A DNA stretch of 64,000 bases from Sterolibacterium sp. (GCA_028713555.1 JAQTOA010000001.1:62001-126000), one strand, 5' to 3'. Shown: positions 43,924 to 53,290, numbered from the stretch's first letter. The notes: generated by a model from the sequence alone, not told the origin. A program made the numbers and translations.

Positions 43924-45285
43924 TTAGGGCTGCAATTCGCTTAGTCGAGCGCTGAGCTGTACCTTGTCGAAGCTGGCTGGGCGGTTTACCGCCGCCGCCT
44001 GGGCCTGTTTGTAATATTGCAGAGCCAGTTTGGACTGGTGCAATTGATCCAGGCTGACGGCCAGATTGAACAGGGTATCCGGATTGTCGGGTTCGCCTCT
44101 GTACGCTTTGAAAAAGGCGGCCTGCGCTTCATTCCAGCGGTTTTGACTGGCGTAGAGATTGCCTAGGGCAAAGTGGAGGAAGGGCAACTCGGGTTGGGCC
44201 GCGAGCAGAGCGTTCAAGCGCGTTTCCGCCAGTTGGGGATCTATCTGGCTTTTCAGGCCAATCAGCCCGGACTGCGCCAGGGCGTCTTTCGGGTCGGCCT
44301 CGATGGCCTTCAGGTAGTATTCCTCGGCTGCGGCGGGTCGTCCCTGGCGCAAGCTGATGGCAGCCATGCCATGCAAAGCATCGAGGTTGCTCGGTTCGTT
44401 CTGTAACACTTGCAGATATTCATTTTTGGCGGCGGAATAATTGCCGGCGATGTAGGCTTCATAACCGTTCGCCAATGACGGATTGAGCGTCAGCTTGGAA
44501 GTAGTGACATTAAAGGTTTTTGGCGGTTCGTTGCGAACGGGAGTTGCAGCCAGGCGCACAGGCTCGTTAGCGGGCAATGGTGGTGCTTCGGGAGCAGCTA
44601 TGACCGGGGCGGATGCAGGAGGTGGGGACGGAACGGGCTGAGTGGGTAGGCGGGGAGTGTTGGCAGTCGGCTTGAGCATGTTCATGCCGCTGCTCGGCTG
44701 GAGTTGCAACCAGAAATAGACGCCAATGGCGCCGGCGGCCACAACAGCGAGCAGGCCAATCACCAGGAAAAAGCGTTTGTTCGGGCCTGGAGGAACGGGT
44801 TGCTTGGCAGCAAACAGATTTTGCGCGGCCTTGCGGTCCGGCGCCACTGCTTTCTGAGGAATAGCGGAAGTCTTGGGAACACTGGCTGCGGCTGGCGCAG
44901 GAAGAGCAGGGGACGGTTCCTCCGGCGCCGGACGCGTCGGCGGTTTCTCGGCTTTGACGTCGGATTTTGCAGTTGCCGCGTGGGCAATGAACTCTTCGTC
45001 GAGCACACCCAGATCAGGCAATTTTGGTAACGCAGGCGGCGCCTGATTGGCTTCCGGTGCGGCCGGCGGTTCGCTGGCAATCGACAAGGGCGTGAGTTCC
45101 AGCGTCAGCGAAGGTTGTGTCGATTTCGGGGATTGCGCTGGTTGCGCTGCTGGTACTGCTTGTGAAGATTGAGCGGATTGCGCCGGTTGCGCCAGCGGCG
45201 CTGTGCTGCCAGGAACGGTTTCACTAGCCTGCCCTTGGCGCTTGGCTTGTTCAGCCTTGTTCAGCGCATCCATCAGCAGGCTCAC
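43924..45285 (-). CDS. mshN: MshN-like tetratricopeptide-repeat protein
   Basis: 453 residues. It opens MSLLMDALNKAEQAKRQGQ, a start shared by MshN-type proteins. A Pro/Ala/Ser-rich segment follows, then a membrane helix (FFLVIGLLAVVAAGAIGVYFWL, near residue 180), another Pro-rich linker and a C-terminal set of TPR helices (about 270-440: YEAYIAGNYSAAKNEYLQVL, AAISLRQGRPAAAEEYYLKA). It probably stabilises secretin or platform assembly from the periplasm. It overlaps mshL by four bases. Confidence 0.85.
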   Translation of the reverse strand: MSLLMDALNKAEQAKRQGQASETVPGSTAPLAQPAQSAQSSQAVPAAQPAQSPKSTQPSLTLELTPLSIASEPPAAPEANQAPPALPKLPDLGVLDEEFIAHAATAKSDVKAEKPPTRPAPEEPSPALPAPAAASVPKTSAIPQKAVAPDRKAAQNLFAAKQPVPPGPNKRFFLVIGLLAVVAAGAIGVYFWLQLQPSSGMNMLKPTANTPRLPTQPVPSPPPASAPVIAAPEAPPLPANEPVRLAATPVRNEPPKTFNVTTSKLTLNPSLANGYEAYIAGNYSAAKNEYLQVLQNEPSNLDALHGMAAISLRQGRPAAAEEYYLKAIEADPKDALAQSGLIGLKSQIDPQLAETRLNALLAAQPELPFLHFALGNLYASQNRWNEAQAAFFKAYRGEPDNPDTLFNLAVSLDQLHQSKLALQYYKQAQAAAVNRPASFDKVQLSARLSELQP

Positions 45286-47120
45286 TGCGTCTTGCCTCCG
45301 ACCGAGAACTGCTGGCGTTGCGGACCGTTGTTGCTCTTGAAGAAGTCCTTGTCAGGCAACTGCTCACGGTAGGCGCGATAGTCACCGGTCAGGCTGGCAT
45401 CGCGGATTACGATCGGACGCAGGAAGATGACGAGCTCGGTCTTCGAGTGTTTGTCGTCGCGATTGACGAACAGGTTGCCAAGTGCGGGAATGTTCCACAA
45501 ACCGGGAATGGCGGTATCGGTATTGTCGTTGGTTTCCTCCATCAAGCCGCCCATCACGGCGATGTTGCCATTGCTGACGCGGATCATGGATTCCATCTCG
45601 CGCGTGCGGATCACCGGGATCTGGCTGGTCACGCCGGCCTTGGCCAGATCGGGATTGGGATCGTTAACATAGGAAATAATCCGCGAAATGCTGGGGCGGA
45701 TGTTCAACAACACGGTATCGTTTTCGCTGATTTGCGGGGTCACGTTCATGACGAAGCCGACCGGGACCGTATTCAAGGTCGTAGTGTAAGTCGTCACCGA
45801 CGCGGTCTGGTTGGTGGTGGTGTCCGCCTTGACGGTGAAATAGACTTTATTGTCGATGACCTTGATGACCGCAGTCTGATTGTTGATCACTGAAAGTTTT
45901 GGACTGGACAACACCTTGACCGTGCCGAAAGCTTCAAGCAGCTTGATCGAGCCGCTGACAATGCCCAAGTCCTTAAGGCTAACCCCTTTAGCGGTCGGAT
46001 CGGTCACGTAGCTGCCGATTTCAACTCCCGCAACGGGCGTCACCGAAGCCGTTTGCAATAACTTAACCCCCGAGTTGCCCATCGGCAGAATGCCCCAGTT
46101 GATGCCTTGCTGATAATCGTTGGAAAGCAAGACCTCGGCAATGGTGGCTTCGATCAAAACCTGACGGCTGGCGCGAAACAAGACCTGATCGAGAAATTCC
46201 TGGATTTTCTCGTGCTGGCGGCTGGTGGCGCGAACGATCAGGACGCTGCTTTCCGGGTTGACGATGACTGCGGCGGCTTCGCGAAAGGTGGTACGGCGTA
46301 CCACTGTCGTCCCCTCCTGTTGCAGGGATGCGGGGTTGGGGCTGTTGGCAATGGAAGCAGGAGTATTCGGGGCGGCCTTGCCGGTGGTTTTCGCCGCTTG
46401 TGCGCCGGTGCCTGTGGTCGATTGCTGGTCGGCGTGTTCCATGACGGTTTCGCTCGAGCCTTCGGGCAGAATCTTGTCCGTCTCGCGCAGGATATCTTTG
46501 AGGTTCTTCTCCAAAGTTTCCCAGAAGTGGTTTTTTGCTGAGTTATCGACCTTGGTCAAGGAACTATTCCCACCACCACCGCCAGTTCCACCGCTCCCGC
46601 CGGTACCGGTGGAGGCGATCTGTGTCGTCACCGTCGTGTTGCCGCTGGTATCCCGCGCCATGTTCACATAATCGATCTTATAAGTACGCAGAAACGGCGA
46701 GTCGGGCATGACCGTCAGGTTGGGGCCGTCGAATTCCCAGCGCATATCGACCTGCTTGCCGATCCGGTTGAGAAGTTGCGGCAAGGTTTGATCTATGGCG
46801 TTGAGCGTCACCGTACCCTGGATGCCGGCGTGGACGTCCACATTAATTTTGGCATCGCGCGCCAAGGCGAACAGGAGTTCCTGCACCTTGACGTCGTTGA
46901 CCACGACGCTGAAGGTCTCGCTCTTGGCTGCTGGTTTTGGCTTGGTCAACGCAGCGGCTTGCGCTACCGGTTGGGGAATGTTGCCCGCGTCGGAAGACGG
47001 CAGGCTTTCGGCGCGCAAATGACCTGGGGATGGAGGATGGGTCGGCACATTGCTACAACTCACCAGCAGCAAAGCCGCAAAGACAGCATGGCAAACAACA
47101 GTTAAGCGTCGCAAGGTCAT
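45282..47120 (-). CDS. mshL: MSHA secretin MshL (lipoprotein)
   Basis: About 612 residues. Outer-membrane secretin through which the pilus leaves. A lipoprotein signal (TVVCHAVFAALLLVSC) ends in a lipobox Cys at about residue 20. STN-type and N-domains follow (VVVNDVKVQELLFALARDAKINVDVHAGIQGTV), then a Gly/Ser-rich segment. The C-terminal secretin domain (about 310-590) has VLIEATIAEVLLSNDYQQGINW and VPVGFVMNVTPQISENDTVLLNIRPSIS. The ATG at 47120 is preferred to a GTG at 47135 because it leaves a compact lipoprotein signal. Confidence 0.93.
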   Translation of the reverse strand: MTLRRLTVVCHAVFAALLLVSCSNVPTHPPSPGHLRAESLPSSDAGNIPQPVAQAAALTKPKPAAKSETFSVVVNDVKVQELLFALARDAKINVDVHAGIQGTVTLNAIDQTLPQLLNRIGKQVDMRWEFDGPNLTVMPDSPFLRTYKIDYVNMARDTSGNTTVTTQIASTGTGGSGGTGGGGGNSSLTKVDNSAKNHFWETLEKNLKDILRETDKILPEGSSETVMEHADQQSTTGTGAQAAKTTGKAAPNTPASIANSPNPASLQQEGTTVVRRTTFREAAAVIVNPESSVLIVRATSRQHEKIQEFLDQVLFRASRQVLIEATIAEVLLSNDYQQGINWGILPMGNSGVKLLQTASVTPVAGVEIGSYVTDPTAKGVSLKDLGIVSGSIKLLEAFGTVKVLSSPKLSVINNQTAVIKVIDNKVYFTVKADTTTNQTASVTTYTTTLNTVPVGFVMNVTPQISENDTVLLNIRPSISRIISYVNDPNPDLAKAGVTSQIPVIRTREMESMIRVSNGNIAVMGGLMEETNDNTDTAIPGLWNIPALGNLFVNRDDKHSKTELVIFLRPIVIRDASLTGDYRAYREQLPDKDFFKSNNGPQRQQFSVGGKTQ

Positions 47121-47221
47121 GGCGAATGCGGACACATCCAGTTTAGCGATTCTTTCGATGATAGCACGTTAAGAATGGACCACAGCGTCATGAATATTCT
47201 GTTTTATGGGCCAATTCGAGG

Positions 47222-48676
47222 TCAGCGCAGATGCTTTACCATGCGAGGGAAAGGACTGAGACCGCGGATCGTTGCGGGCAGTTGCTGGATCGCACGCAAA
47301 GCCGCTTCCCGCGAGGGATATTCGCCATAGATCACGCCGACGCGTTGTACGCCGCGAAAATCCACCCTGTATACCCGGAGTTGCTCTACACCAAGCTGCT
47401 CGCTGGCGCGCAGCACGAAGTTTTCGATGGCGCTGGCCTGGCCGATGTCCGAGCCCAGCAGTTGGATGAACCAGCGCTCGTTCGGTGCTGTTTTCAGCCA
47501 AAGCTGTGTCGCTTCGAAGCGGGCGCGCGTCTGCTCCCCCAATCTTCCCGTGGCGGTCGTTGCGGTTATCGGCTCGGGTTTCGCCGCTGGCCGCTTTGCC
47601 TGGCCGGCTGCGGCTGAAGGGCCTCTGACGCCGGGCTGGCCAACCGCAACAGGGGTTGTCGCCGGGGTCGACGCCGTTGCCGGAGCGAAATTGCCCGGCA
47701 TCGCCGAGACTGCGCTTCCAGCCAGGGCTGGCGTCTCGACATGGGCCGTTGCCTGGGGAGGAGGAAGCACCGACTCGTCTTTTTTATAGAAGAAAGCTGA
47801 GGCCCCAAGAACCACCAGGACGATGGCGGCAGCCAGGCCAAGCCAAAGCCGGTTGCGGGAAGGACGAAAGTCGCCAAATTCGGCGTCGCGGATGGCGGCA
47901 TGGATGTGCCGCGGGGTGATCTGGTGGGTATTTTCGGCGAAGGCGGCAAGCAGCGATTTGTCAGCGAGAATATTGATGCGCCGGGTGAGCCCCAGCGATG
48001 CGCCAGCGATCAGCTTCACTGCGTTAACGCTGAACAATTTCGGGCCGTGGTAGCCGGCGGCACGCATGCGAAAATCGATGTATCCATCGATATCGTCGCG
48101 CACCATGGGCTCCAGGGCGAAATTATGGGTGATGCGCTCCTTGAGTTGGCGCATGTTCGATCGGGCGAGTACCTCGTTCAGTTCTGGTTGGCCGAACAGC
48201 ACCAGTTGCAGGAGCATGTGATGATTCGACTCAAGGTTTGACAGCAGGCGAATTTCTTCCAGCGTCTCGACCGGCATGGCATGGGCCTCGTCAATCAGCA
48301 CCACGATCTGGTGGCCTTTGCCGTAAAGCCCGATCAGGTGTTCCTGCAAGACGCGCAATATCGCGTTGGCGCGCCCGGTCGGTGTCTCGATGCCCAGTTC
48401 GTCGGCAATCGCGTAGAGAATTTCCTCACGCGACAAGGAGGGCGTCGCCAGGTAAACCGTCAGCACATGCGGCGGCAGGCGCTCCATCAATACCCGACAA
48501 AGCATGGTCTTGCCGCTGCCCACTTCGCCGCTGATCTTGACGATGCCTTCGTCATGGGTGATGGCATAGATCAAGGCATCCAGCGTGGCGCCCCGGTTGG
48601 CTCCGGCGAAGAAGAAGCCGGTATTCGGGGTGATGCGGAACGGGGCTTCGGCCAGTCCGTAGTGTTCGAGGTACAT
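47222..48676 (-). CDS. mshM: MshM-like AAA ATPase with C-terminal SPOR-type domain
   Basis: 484 residues. The N-terminal ExeA/MshM-type AAA domain (about 1-270) has MYLEHYGLAEAPFRITPNTG, GEVGSGKTMLCRVL (Walker A, about residue 50) and VVLIDEAHAMP (Walker B). One membrane helix (LWLGLAAAIVLVVLGASAFFY) follows near residue 285, then a Pro/Ala linker and a C-terminal SPOR-like domain (about 390-470: WFIQLLGSDIGQASAIENFV, VIYGEYPSREAALRAIQQL) that should bind peptidoglycan. ExeA-like proteins help insert the secretin. It begins two bases after the regulator gene. Confidence 0.88.
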   Translation of the reverse strand: MYLEHYGLAEAPFRITPNTGFFFAGANRGATLDALIYAITHDEGIVKISGEVGSGKTMLCRVLMERLPPHVLTVYLATPSLSREEILYAIADELGIETPTGRANAILRVLQEHLIGLYGKGHQIVVLIDEAHAMPVETLEEIRLLSNLESNHHMLLQLVLFGQPELNEVLARSNMRQLKERITHNFALEPMVRDDIDGYIDFRMRAAGYHGPKLFSVNAVKLIAGASLGLTRRINILADKSLLAAFAENTHQITPRHIHAAIRDAEFGDFRPSRNRLWLGLAAAIVLVVLGASAFFYKKDESVLPPPQATAHVETPALAGSAVSAMPGNFAPATASTPATTPVAVGQPGVRGPSAAAGQAKRPAAKPEPITATTATGRLGEQTRARFEATQLWLKTAPNERWFIQLLGSDIGQASAIENFVLRASEQLGVEQLRVYRVDFRGVQRVGVIYGEYPSREAALRAIQQLPATIRGLSPFPRMVKHLR

Positions 48677-48678
48677 GG

Positions 48679-50136
48679 TCAGTGTTTTCCCTGGTTTTTC
48701 ACGCGCGCCAGCGTTTCGATCCGACTGTAAAGCGTGGTGCGATTGATGCCAAGCAATTTTGCCGCCTGGCTCAGATTGCCCTGCGTGAGACGTTGCGCTG
48801 CCTCGATGTAGGCGTCCTCCCACTGGTGCAGGGTGTCGTCCAGGCTGAAGCTGCCGGCTTGTTGCAAGTGGCGCTGGGCGGTGGCAATCAGTTCGATCGG
48901 GTCACTGGTCGGCAAGCGGCTTTGCGTCAATTCAAGCGACTGGCTGTCGAGTTCTGACTCAAGCGCGGTTGCAGTTACCACCTGTCCGGGATATTTGGTG
49001 GTCAGACGAATCACGATGTTGCGCAATTCCCGCACATTGCCGGGAAAATTGTAATCCATCCAAAGTTCTTCGGCATCCGCCGCCAGGGTGAAAGGCGCTT
49101 GTTCCGACTGGCTGGCAAAGAGGGCACGGAAATGGTCGAGCAGCAGGCGCTTGTCTTCTCCCATCTCGCGCAAGGGCGGCACGCTGATGGTAAACACGCT
49201 CAGGCGGTGGTATAGGTCGGCGCGAAAGCGCCCCTCGCGCACTTCGAGGCGCAGGTCGCGGTTGGTCGCGGCAATGACCCGGGCATGGGATATTCGCGCT
49301 TGCGTTTCGCCGACGCGCTGAAACTCGCCGTTCTCCAATACCCGCAGCAATTTCGGTTGCAAGTCGAGGGGAAGTTCGCCGATTTCATCGAGAAACAGTG
49401 TGCCATCGCCGGCATCTTCGAAGTAACCGGATTTGTTGGCGGTGGCGCCGGTGAAGGATCCTTTGGCGTAGCCGAACAGCGTCGGTTCAACGAGGTTAGG
49501 AGAAATCGCCGCACAATTGAGTGCAAAGAAGGGGCGCTCCTTTCTGTCCGTCTGGCGATGCAGGCAGCACTGGGCAACGATTTCCTTGCCGCTACCCGAC
49601 TCGCCTTCAATGAGTACCGGGAACGGCGAGTTGGCGTATTGACGGGTCTGCTCATGCAGTTTCAGGATCGGCAGGCTGGCGCCCAGCAGCTCGCATTGGC
49701 TGGCCTCCCTGGCGCCGGCAAGTGCGGTCTTTTCGGCATCGTCCAACGCCAGTACCCTGAGCAAAACCTCGCGCAGTGATTCCGGATCGGCCGGTTTGGC
49801 GACAAACTCGGTGGCGCCCAATGCACGGGCATGCCGTCCGTGAGCCTCCTCGTTCTGGCCGGAGAGGACGACGATTTTCATGTTCGGCGAGTGCGCCAGA
49901 AGTTCCGGAATCAAGGCGAAACCTTCATCCGGACGATGCGGCAGGGGAGGCAGGCCAAGATCGATCAAAGCGATCTGGGGTTGCGCAGCGGTATTCCGCA
50001 AACGATCGATGCATTCGGCGCGGCTGGCGGCCACGGACACATCGAAATCCCGACTGAGAAAATAACTCAGGGTGTCGGTAATCAGGGAATCGTCGTCGAC
50101 GATCAACAACAGCGGCTTGCCGACTTTATCGCTCAT
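48679..50136 (-). CDS. NtrC-family sigma-54-dependent response regulator
   Basis: About 485 residues. An N-terminal receiver (VDDDSLITDTL, phosphorylatable Asp in IALIDLGLPPL, Lys in EFVAKPAD) leads to a central AAA+ domain with GESGSGKE (Walker A, about residue 170), GSFTGA (variant of GAFTGA that contacts sigma-54), FLDEIGELP (Walker B) and a Fis-type helix-turn-helix at the end (LSQAAKLLGINRTTLYSRIE). It resembles PilR/PrsR-type regulators. The sensor kinase is not in the window. It heads the pilus operon, so it probably controls it. ATG at 50136. Confidence 0.9.
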   Translation of the reverse strand: MSDKVGKPLLLIVDDDSLITDTLSYFLSRDFDVSVAASRAECIDRLRNTAAQPQIALIDLGLPPLPHRPDEGFALIPELLAHSPNMKIVVLSGQNEEAHGRHARALGATEFVAKPADPESLREVLLRVLALDDAEKTALAGAREASQCELLGASLPILKLHEQTRQYANSPFPVLIEGESGSGKEIVAQCCLHRQTDRKERPFFALNCAAISPNLVEPTLFGYAKGSFTGATANKSGYFEDAGDGTLFLDEIGELPLDLQPKLLRVLENGEFQRVGETQARISHARVIAATNRDLRLEVREGRFRADLYHRLSVFTISVPPLREMGEDKRLLLDHFRALFASQSEQAPFTLAADAEELWMDYNFPGNVRELRNIVIRLTTKYPGQVVTATALESELDSQSLELTQSRLPTSDPIELIATAQRHLQQAGSFSLDDTLHQWEDAYIEAAQRLTQGNLSQAAKLLGINRTTLYSRIETLARVKNQGKH

Positions 50137-50195
50137 GTTCACTACATCAAGAGAGGTAAACGCTAGCCCTGGGAAGGGCGGCTCCAAGTGCGTAG

Positions 50196-50211
50196 TGTGA
50201 CATAAATCACC
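50196..50211. promoter_or_regulatory. CRP/Vfr-like binding site between the pilus regulator and mlaF
   Basis: TGTGACATAAATCACC matches the CRP consensus TGTGA-N6-TCACA in nine of ten positions. It lies 60 bases upstream of the regulator start (minus strand) and 60 before mlaF, in the 134-base divergent gap. Confidence 0.4.
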
Positions 50212-50270
50212 CCGGGAGAAATGCGGCCATCTGGTAGAATCGAAACCTTGCGAATGACAGGCAAAAATTT

Positions 50271-51107
50271 GTGGGAAGTGTAATTTCCGCGTCGAGCGAA
50301 CCCCTGGTTAAAATCAGCAAGCTCAGCTTCGCCTACGACCAGCGTCCGGTGCTCACCGATATCAACATGGTGATTCCGCGCGGCAAGGTGGTGGCGATCA
50401 TGGGCAGCAGCGGTTGCGGCAAGACCACCACGCTGCGCCTGATCGGCGGCCAGCTCAAGCCGACCTCCGGCGAGGTTTTGGTCAATGGACAGGCGGTGCA
50501 TCTGCTCGACACGAACGGGCTGTATGAGTTGCGGCGGCAGATGGGGATGCTGTTCCAGTTCGGCGCGTTATTTACCGACTTGTCGGTGTATGACAATGTG
50601 GCTTTCCAGATGCGCGAACATACCAACTTGCCCGAAGAACTCATCAATGACATGGTGATGATGAAATTGCACTCCGTCGGACTGCGCGGCGCTCACGACC
50701 TGATGCCATCCGAACTCTCCGGCGGCATGGCGCGGCGCGTGGCGCTGGCCAGGGCGATCGCCCTGGACCCGATGCTGATCATGTACGACGAGCCTTTTGC
50801 CGGCCTCGACCCGATCTCGCTGTCGATCATCGGCGAGCAGATTCGCCGCCTGAACGACGCGCTGGGCGCGAGTTCCATCATCGTCACCCACGACGTGCAG
50901 GAATCGCTGAAGATCGTCGATTACGTTTATTTTGTTTCTGAGGGTAAGATCGTTGCCGAGGGTACCGCTGAGGAGATCAAGGCATCCAAGGCGCCCTACG
51001 TTCATCAATTCGTCTGGGGAGAAGCCGACGGGCCGGTGCCCTTCCAATACCCCGCTGCAGCCTACGGCGAGGAAATCATGGGAATAAAGGAGACGTCCCT
51101 TGGCTGA
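50271..51107 (+). CDS. mlaF: Phospholipid ABC transporter ATPase MlaF
   Basis: 278 residues. Powers lipid movement between inner and outer membrane. ABC motifs: MGSSGCGKTTTLRLIGG (Walker A, about residue 46), LSGGMARRVALARA (signature, about residue 145), LIMYDEPFAGLDPIS (Walker B) and IVTHD. The tail after residue 245 (WGEADGPVPFQYPAAAYGEE) is a family-typical C-terminal extension that helps pair MlaF monomers. The start is a GTG. It overlaps mlaE by eight bases. Confidence 0.95.
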   Translation: MGSVISASSEPLVKISKLSFAYDQRPVLTDINMVIPRGKVVAIMGSSGCGKTTTLRLIGGQLKPTSGEVLVNGQAVHLLDTNGLYELRRQMGMLFQFGALFTDLSVYDNVAFQMREHTNLPEELINDMVMMKLHSVGLRGAHDLMPSELSGGMARRVALARAIALDPMLIMYDEPFAGLDPISLSIIGEQIRRLNDALGASSIIVTHDVQESLKIVDYVYFVSEGKIVAEGTAEEIKASKAPYVHQFVWGEADGPVPFQYPAAAYGEEIMGIKETSLG

Positions 51108-52020
51108 TACCCCCAAACCGAAATCGAATAAGAACTCCAAAAAAGCTGGCTCGGGCAAACCGATCCCCAGCAATCGCCGGGTAAGCCACGCCGGGCGGAT
51201 GGCCCATGTGTCTTCGAAAGCGCCGGCAATTGGCAAGATAGTTCAATTGCTTACCGGCTTTGGCCATAGCCTGACCGAATTTCTCTGGAGTCTTGGCTTT
51301 GCCGCCCGTTTCTTTCTGGCTGTGCTGCTGCATTCGGGCATGGCCTTGCGTCGCTTCCAACTGACCATTCGGGAGCTCTATTTCACCGGCGTGCTGAGCA
51401 TTATCATTATTCTGGTTTCCGGCTTGTTCGTCGGCATGGTGCTCGGCTTGCAGGGTTATGAAACGCTGCAACGCTACGGTTCGAGCGAAGCGCTCGGAGT
51501 TCTGGTGGCTCTGTCGCTGGTGCGCGAACTGGGGCCGGTGGTTGCCGCGCTGCTGTTCGCCAGCCGCGCCGGTTCGGCGATTACTGCAGAAATCGGCTTG
51601 ATGAAGGCCACCGAGCAGCTCTCGGCGATGGAGATGATGGCGGTTAACCCGATTGCCCGTGTGGTTGCGCCGCGTTTCTGGGCCGGCGTCATATCCATGC
51701 CGCTGCTGGCGGCGTTGTTCTCGGCAATGGGTATTTTCGGCGGGTATCTGGTGGGGGTAGTGCTGATCGGGGTTGACGTGGGCTCTTTCTGGTCGCAAAT
51801 GCAGGCCTCGGTCGATTTTCGCGAGGATATCGTGAATGGCGTCATCAAAAGCTTCGTTTTCGGTATCATCATCAGTTGGATTGCGGTATTCGAAGGTTAC
51901 GATTCCGATCCAACCGCCGAAGGCGTGTCACGCGCCACGACAAATACCGTGGTAACCTCGTCGCTATCGGTCCTCGCTGCCGATTTCATTCTTACCGCAT
52001 TAATGTTCCGGGGAGCGTAA
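51100..52020 (+). CDS. mlaE: Phospholipid ABC transporter permease MlaE
   Basis: 306 residues; the core family is about 260, so this one has an extra basic N-terminus of about 45 residues (PKPKSNKNSKKAGSGKP). The permease part has five to six helices with LSIIIILVSGLFVGMVLGLQGYETLQRYG, LVRELGPVVAALLFASRAGSAI (the coupling EQ-like segment) and a final SSLSVLAADFILTALMF. The start is TTG at 51100 with AAGGAG seven bases upstream, inside the mlaF end. Confidence 0.94.
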   Translation: MADTPKPKSNKNSKKAGSGKPIPSNRRVSHAGRMAHVSSKAPAIGKIVQLLTGFGHSLTEFLWSLGFAARFFLAVLLHSGMALRRFQLTIRELYFTGVLSIIIILVSGLFVGMVLGLQGYETLQRYGSSEALGVLVALSLVRELGPVVAALLFASRAGSAITAEIGLMKATEQLSAMEMMAVNPIARVVAPRFWAGVISMPLLAALFSAMGIFGGYLVGVVLIGVDVGSFWSQMQASVDFREDIVNGVIKSFVFGIIISWIAVFEGYDSDPTAEGVSRATTNTVVTSSLSVLAADFILTALMFRGA

Positions 52021-52026
52021 CGTAAA

Positions 52027-52503
52027 ATGAACCGTGCAACACTTGACCTGTGGGTTGGCATATTCGTCGCCATCGGCTTGGGATCGCTGCTGTTCCTGGC
52101 GCTCAAGGTGGGTAATCTGTCGCTATCAAGCAGTGGCGAGATGTATCAGTTGCAAGCCAAGTTCGACAACATCGGCGGTTTGAAAGTACGCGGCGCGGTG
52201 AAGAGCGCCGGGGTGGTGGTGGGACGCGTTTCCCAGATCCAGTTGGACCCCGAAGCCTTTGTCGCCGTGGTCACCATGCATATCAACAGCACCTACAAGT
52301 TCCCTAAGGATACCTTTGCCACCATCAACACCTCGGGGCTGCTGGGAGAACAATATATCGGTTTCGAAGTCGGTGGGGATACCCAGATGCTTAAAGACGG
52401 CGATGTGGTGAAGAAGACCCAGTCGGCGGTGGTGCTGGAGAAACTCATCAGCCAATTCATGTTCAGCAAGGCTGGCGAAGACGCCGGTGGCGGCAAGAAG
52501 TAG
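52027..52503 (+). CDS. mlaD: MCE-domain lipid-binding protein MlaD
   Basis: 158 residues. One N-terminal helix (LWVGIFVAIGLGSLLFLALKVGNL) anchors a periplasmic MCE domain (about 38-120: YQLQAKFDNIGGLKVRGAVKSAGVVVGRV, TINTSGLLGEQYIGFEVGG). Six copies form the ring through which lipid passes. It is of normal length and starts seven bases after mlaE. Confidence 0.95.
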   Translation: MNRATLDLWVGIFVAIGLGSLLFLALKVGNLSLSSSGEMYQLQAKFDNIGGLKVRGAVKSAGVVVGRVSQIQLDPEAFVAVVTMHINSTYKFPKDTFATINTSGLLGEQYIGFEVGGDTQMLKDGDVVKKTQSAVVLEKLISQFMFSKAGEDAGGGKK

Positions 52504-52536
52504 GGGCCCACCGGCGTGAGAAGAGAGGATAGGTTT

Positions 52537-53262
52537 GTGACTAAGGTCTTTGAAAAGACCATCCGGCTTCTGGCAATGCTGGCGGCGGCGTCAGTTATGG
52601 TCGGACTGTTGAACGGTTGCGCCACGACAGGAAATTCCAAAGATCCGATTGAGGGGTACAACCGCGTCATGTTCGCCTTCAACGATGGGGTCGACAGGGC
52701 TGTGGTCAAACCGTTGGCGCAGGGCTATGTCGCCGCAGTGCCGGCGCCAGTACGCACCGGTGTAGCGAACTTCTTCGGTAATATTGCAGATGTTTTCATC
52801 GCCGTGAACAATCTGCTTCAGGGCAAGCTGCCGGAGGCGGTGGGCGACATCGGGCGGGTAGTCATCAACAGCACCGTAGGCTTGGTCGGCGTGATCGATT
52901 GGGCGAGCGACGTGGGACTGGAAAAACACGACGAGGACTTCGGTCAGACTTTTGGTCGCTGGGGTGTCGGCGACGGTCCTTATGTGGTCTTGCCGATTTT
53001 CGGACCGCGCACGATGCGCGACGCCTTTGCCCAAGTACTTGATACGCACGTCGATCCGGTTGCCGAAGTGGATCACGTCCCGACACGCAACACGCTTGTG
53101 GCAACGCGCGGCATCAGCGATCGAGCCGATTTCCTGTCGGCCGACAAAATCCTCCAGGAGGCGGCACTCGATCGTTACGCCTATGTCCGCGATGCCTATT
53201 TGCAGCTACGTCGCAGCAAGGTCTATGACGGTAATGCACCGCGTTTGAAGGAAGATGAATAA
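52537..53262 (+). CDS. mlaA: Outer-membrane lipoprotein MlaA (VacJ)
   Basis: About 241 residues. Removes misplaced phospholipids from the outer leaflet of the outer membrane. The lipobox is LLNGC near residue 30. The mature part has DPIEGYNRVMFAFNDGVDRAVVKPLA, LPEAVGDIGRVVINSTVGLVG and GVGDGPYVVLPIFGPRTMRD, all diagnostic for MlaA. The GTG at 52537 has GAGAGGA in front and is preferred to a GTG at 52516. In enterobacteria mlaA is elsewhere on the chromosome; here it lies between mlaD and mlaC. Confidence 0.94.
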   Translation: MTKVFEKTIRLLAMLAAASVMVGLLNGCATTGNSKDPIEGYNRVMFAFNDGVDRAVVKPLAQGYVAAVPAPVRTGVANFFGNIADVFIAVNNLLQGKLPEAVGDIGRVVINSTVGLVGVIDWASDVGLEKHDEDFGQTFGRWGVGDGPYVVLPIFGPRTMRDAFAQVLDTHVDPVAEVDHVPTRNTLVATRGISDRADFLSADKILQEAALDRYAYVRDAYLQLRRSKVYDGNAPRLKEDE

Positions 53263-53290
53263 CACCTCACCCCAGCCATAAGGAATTCGC

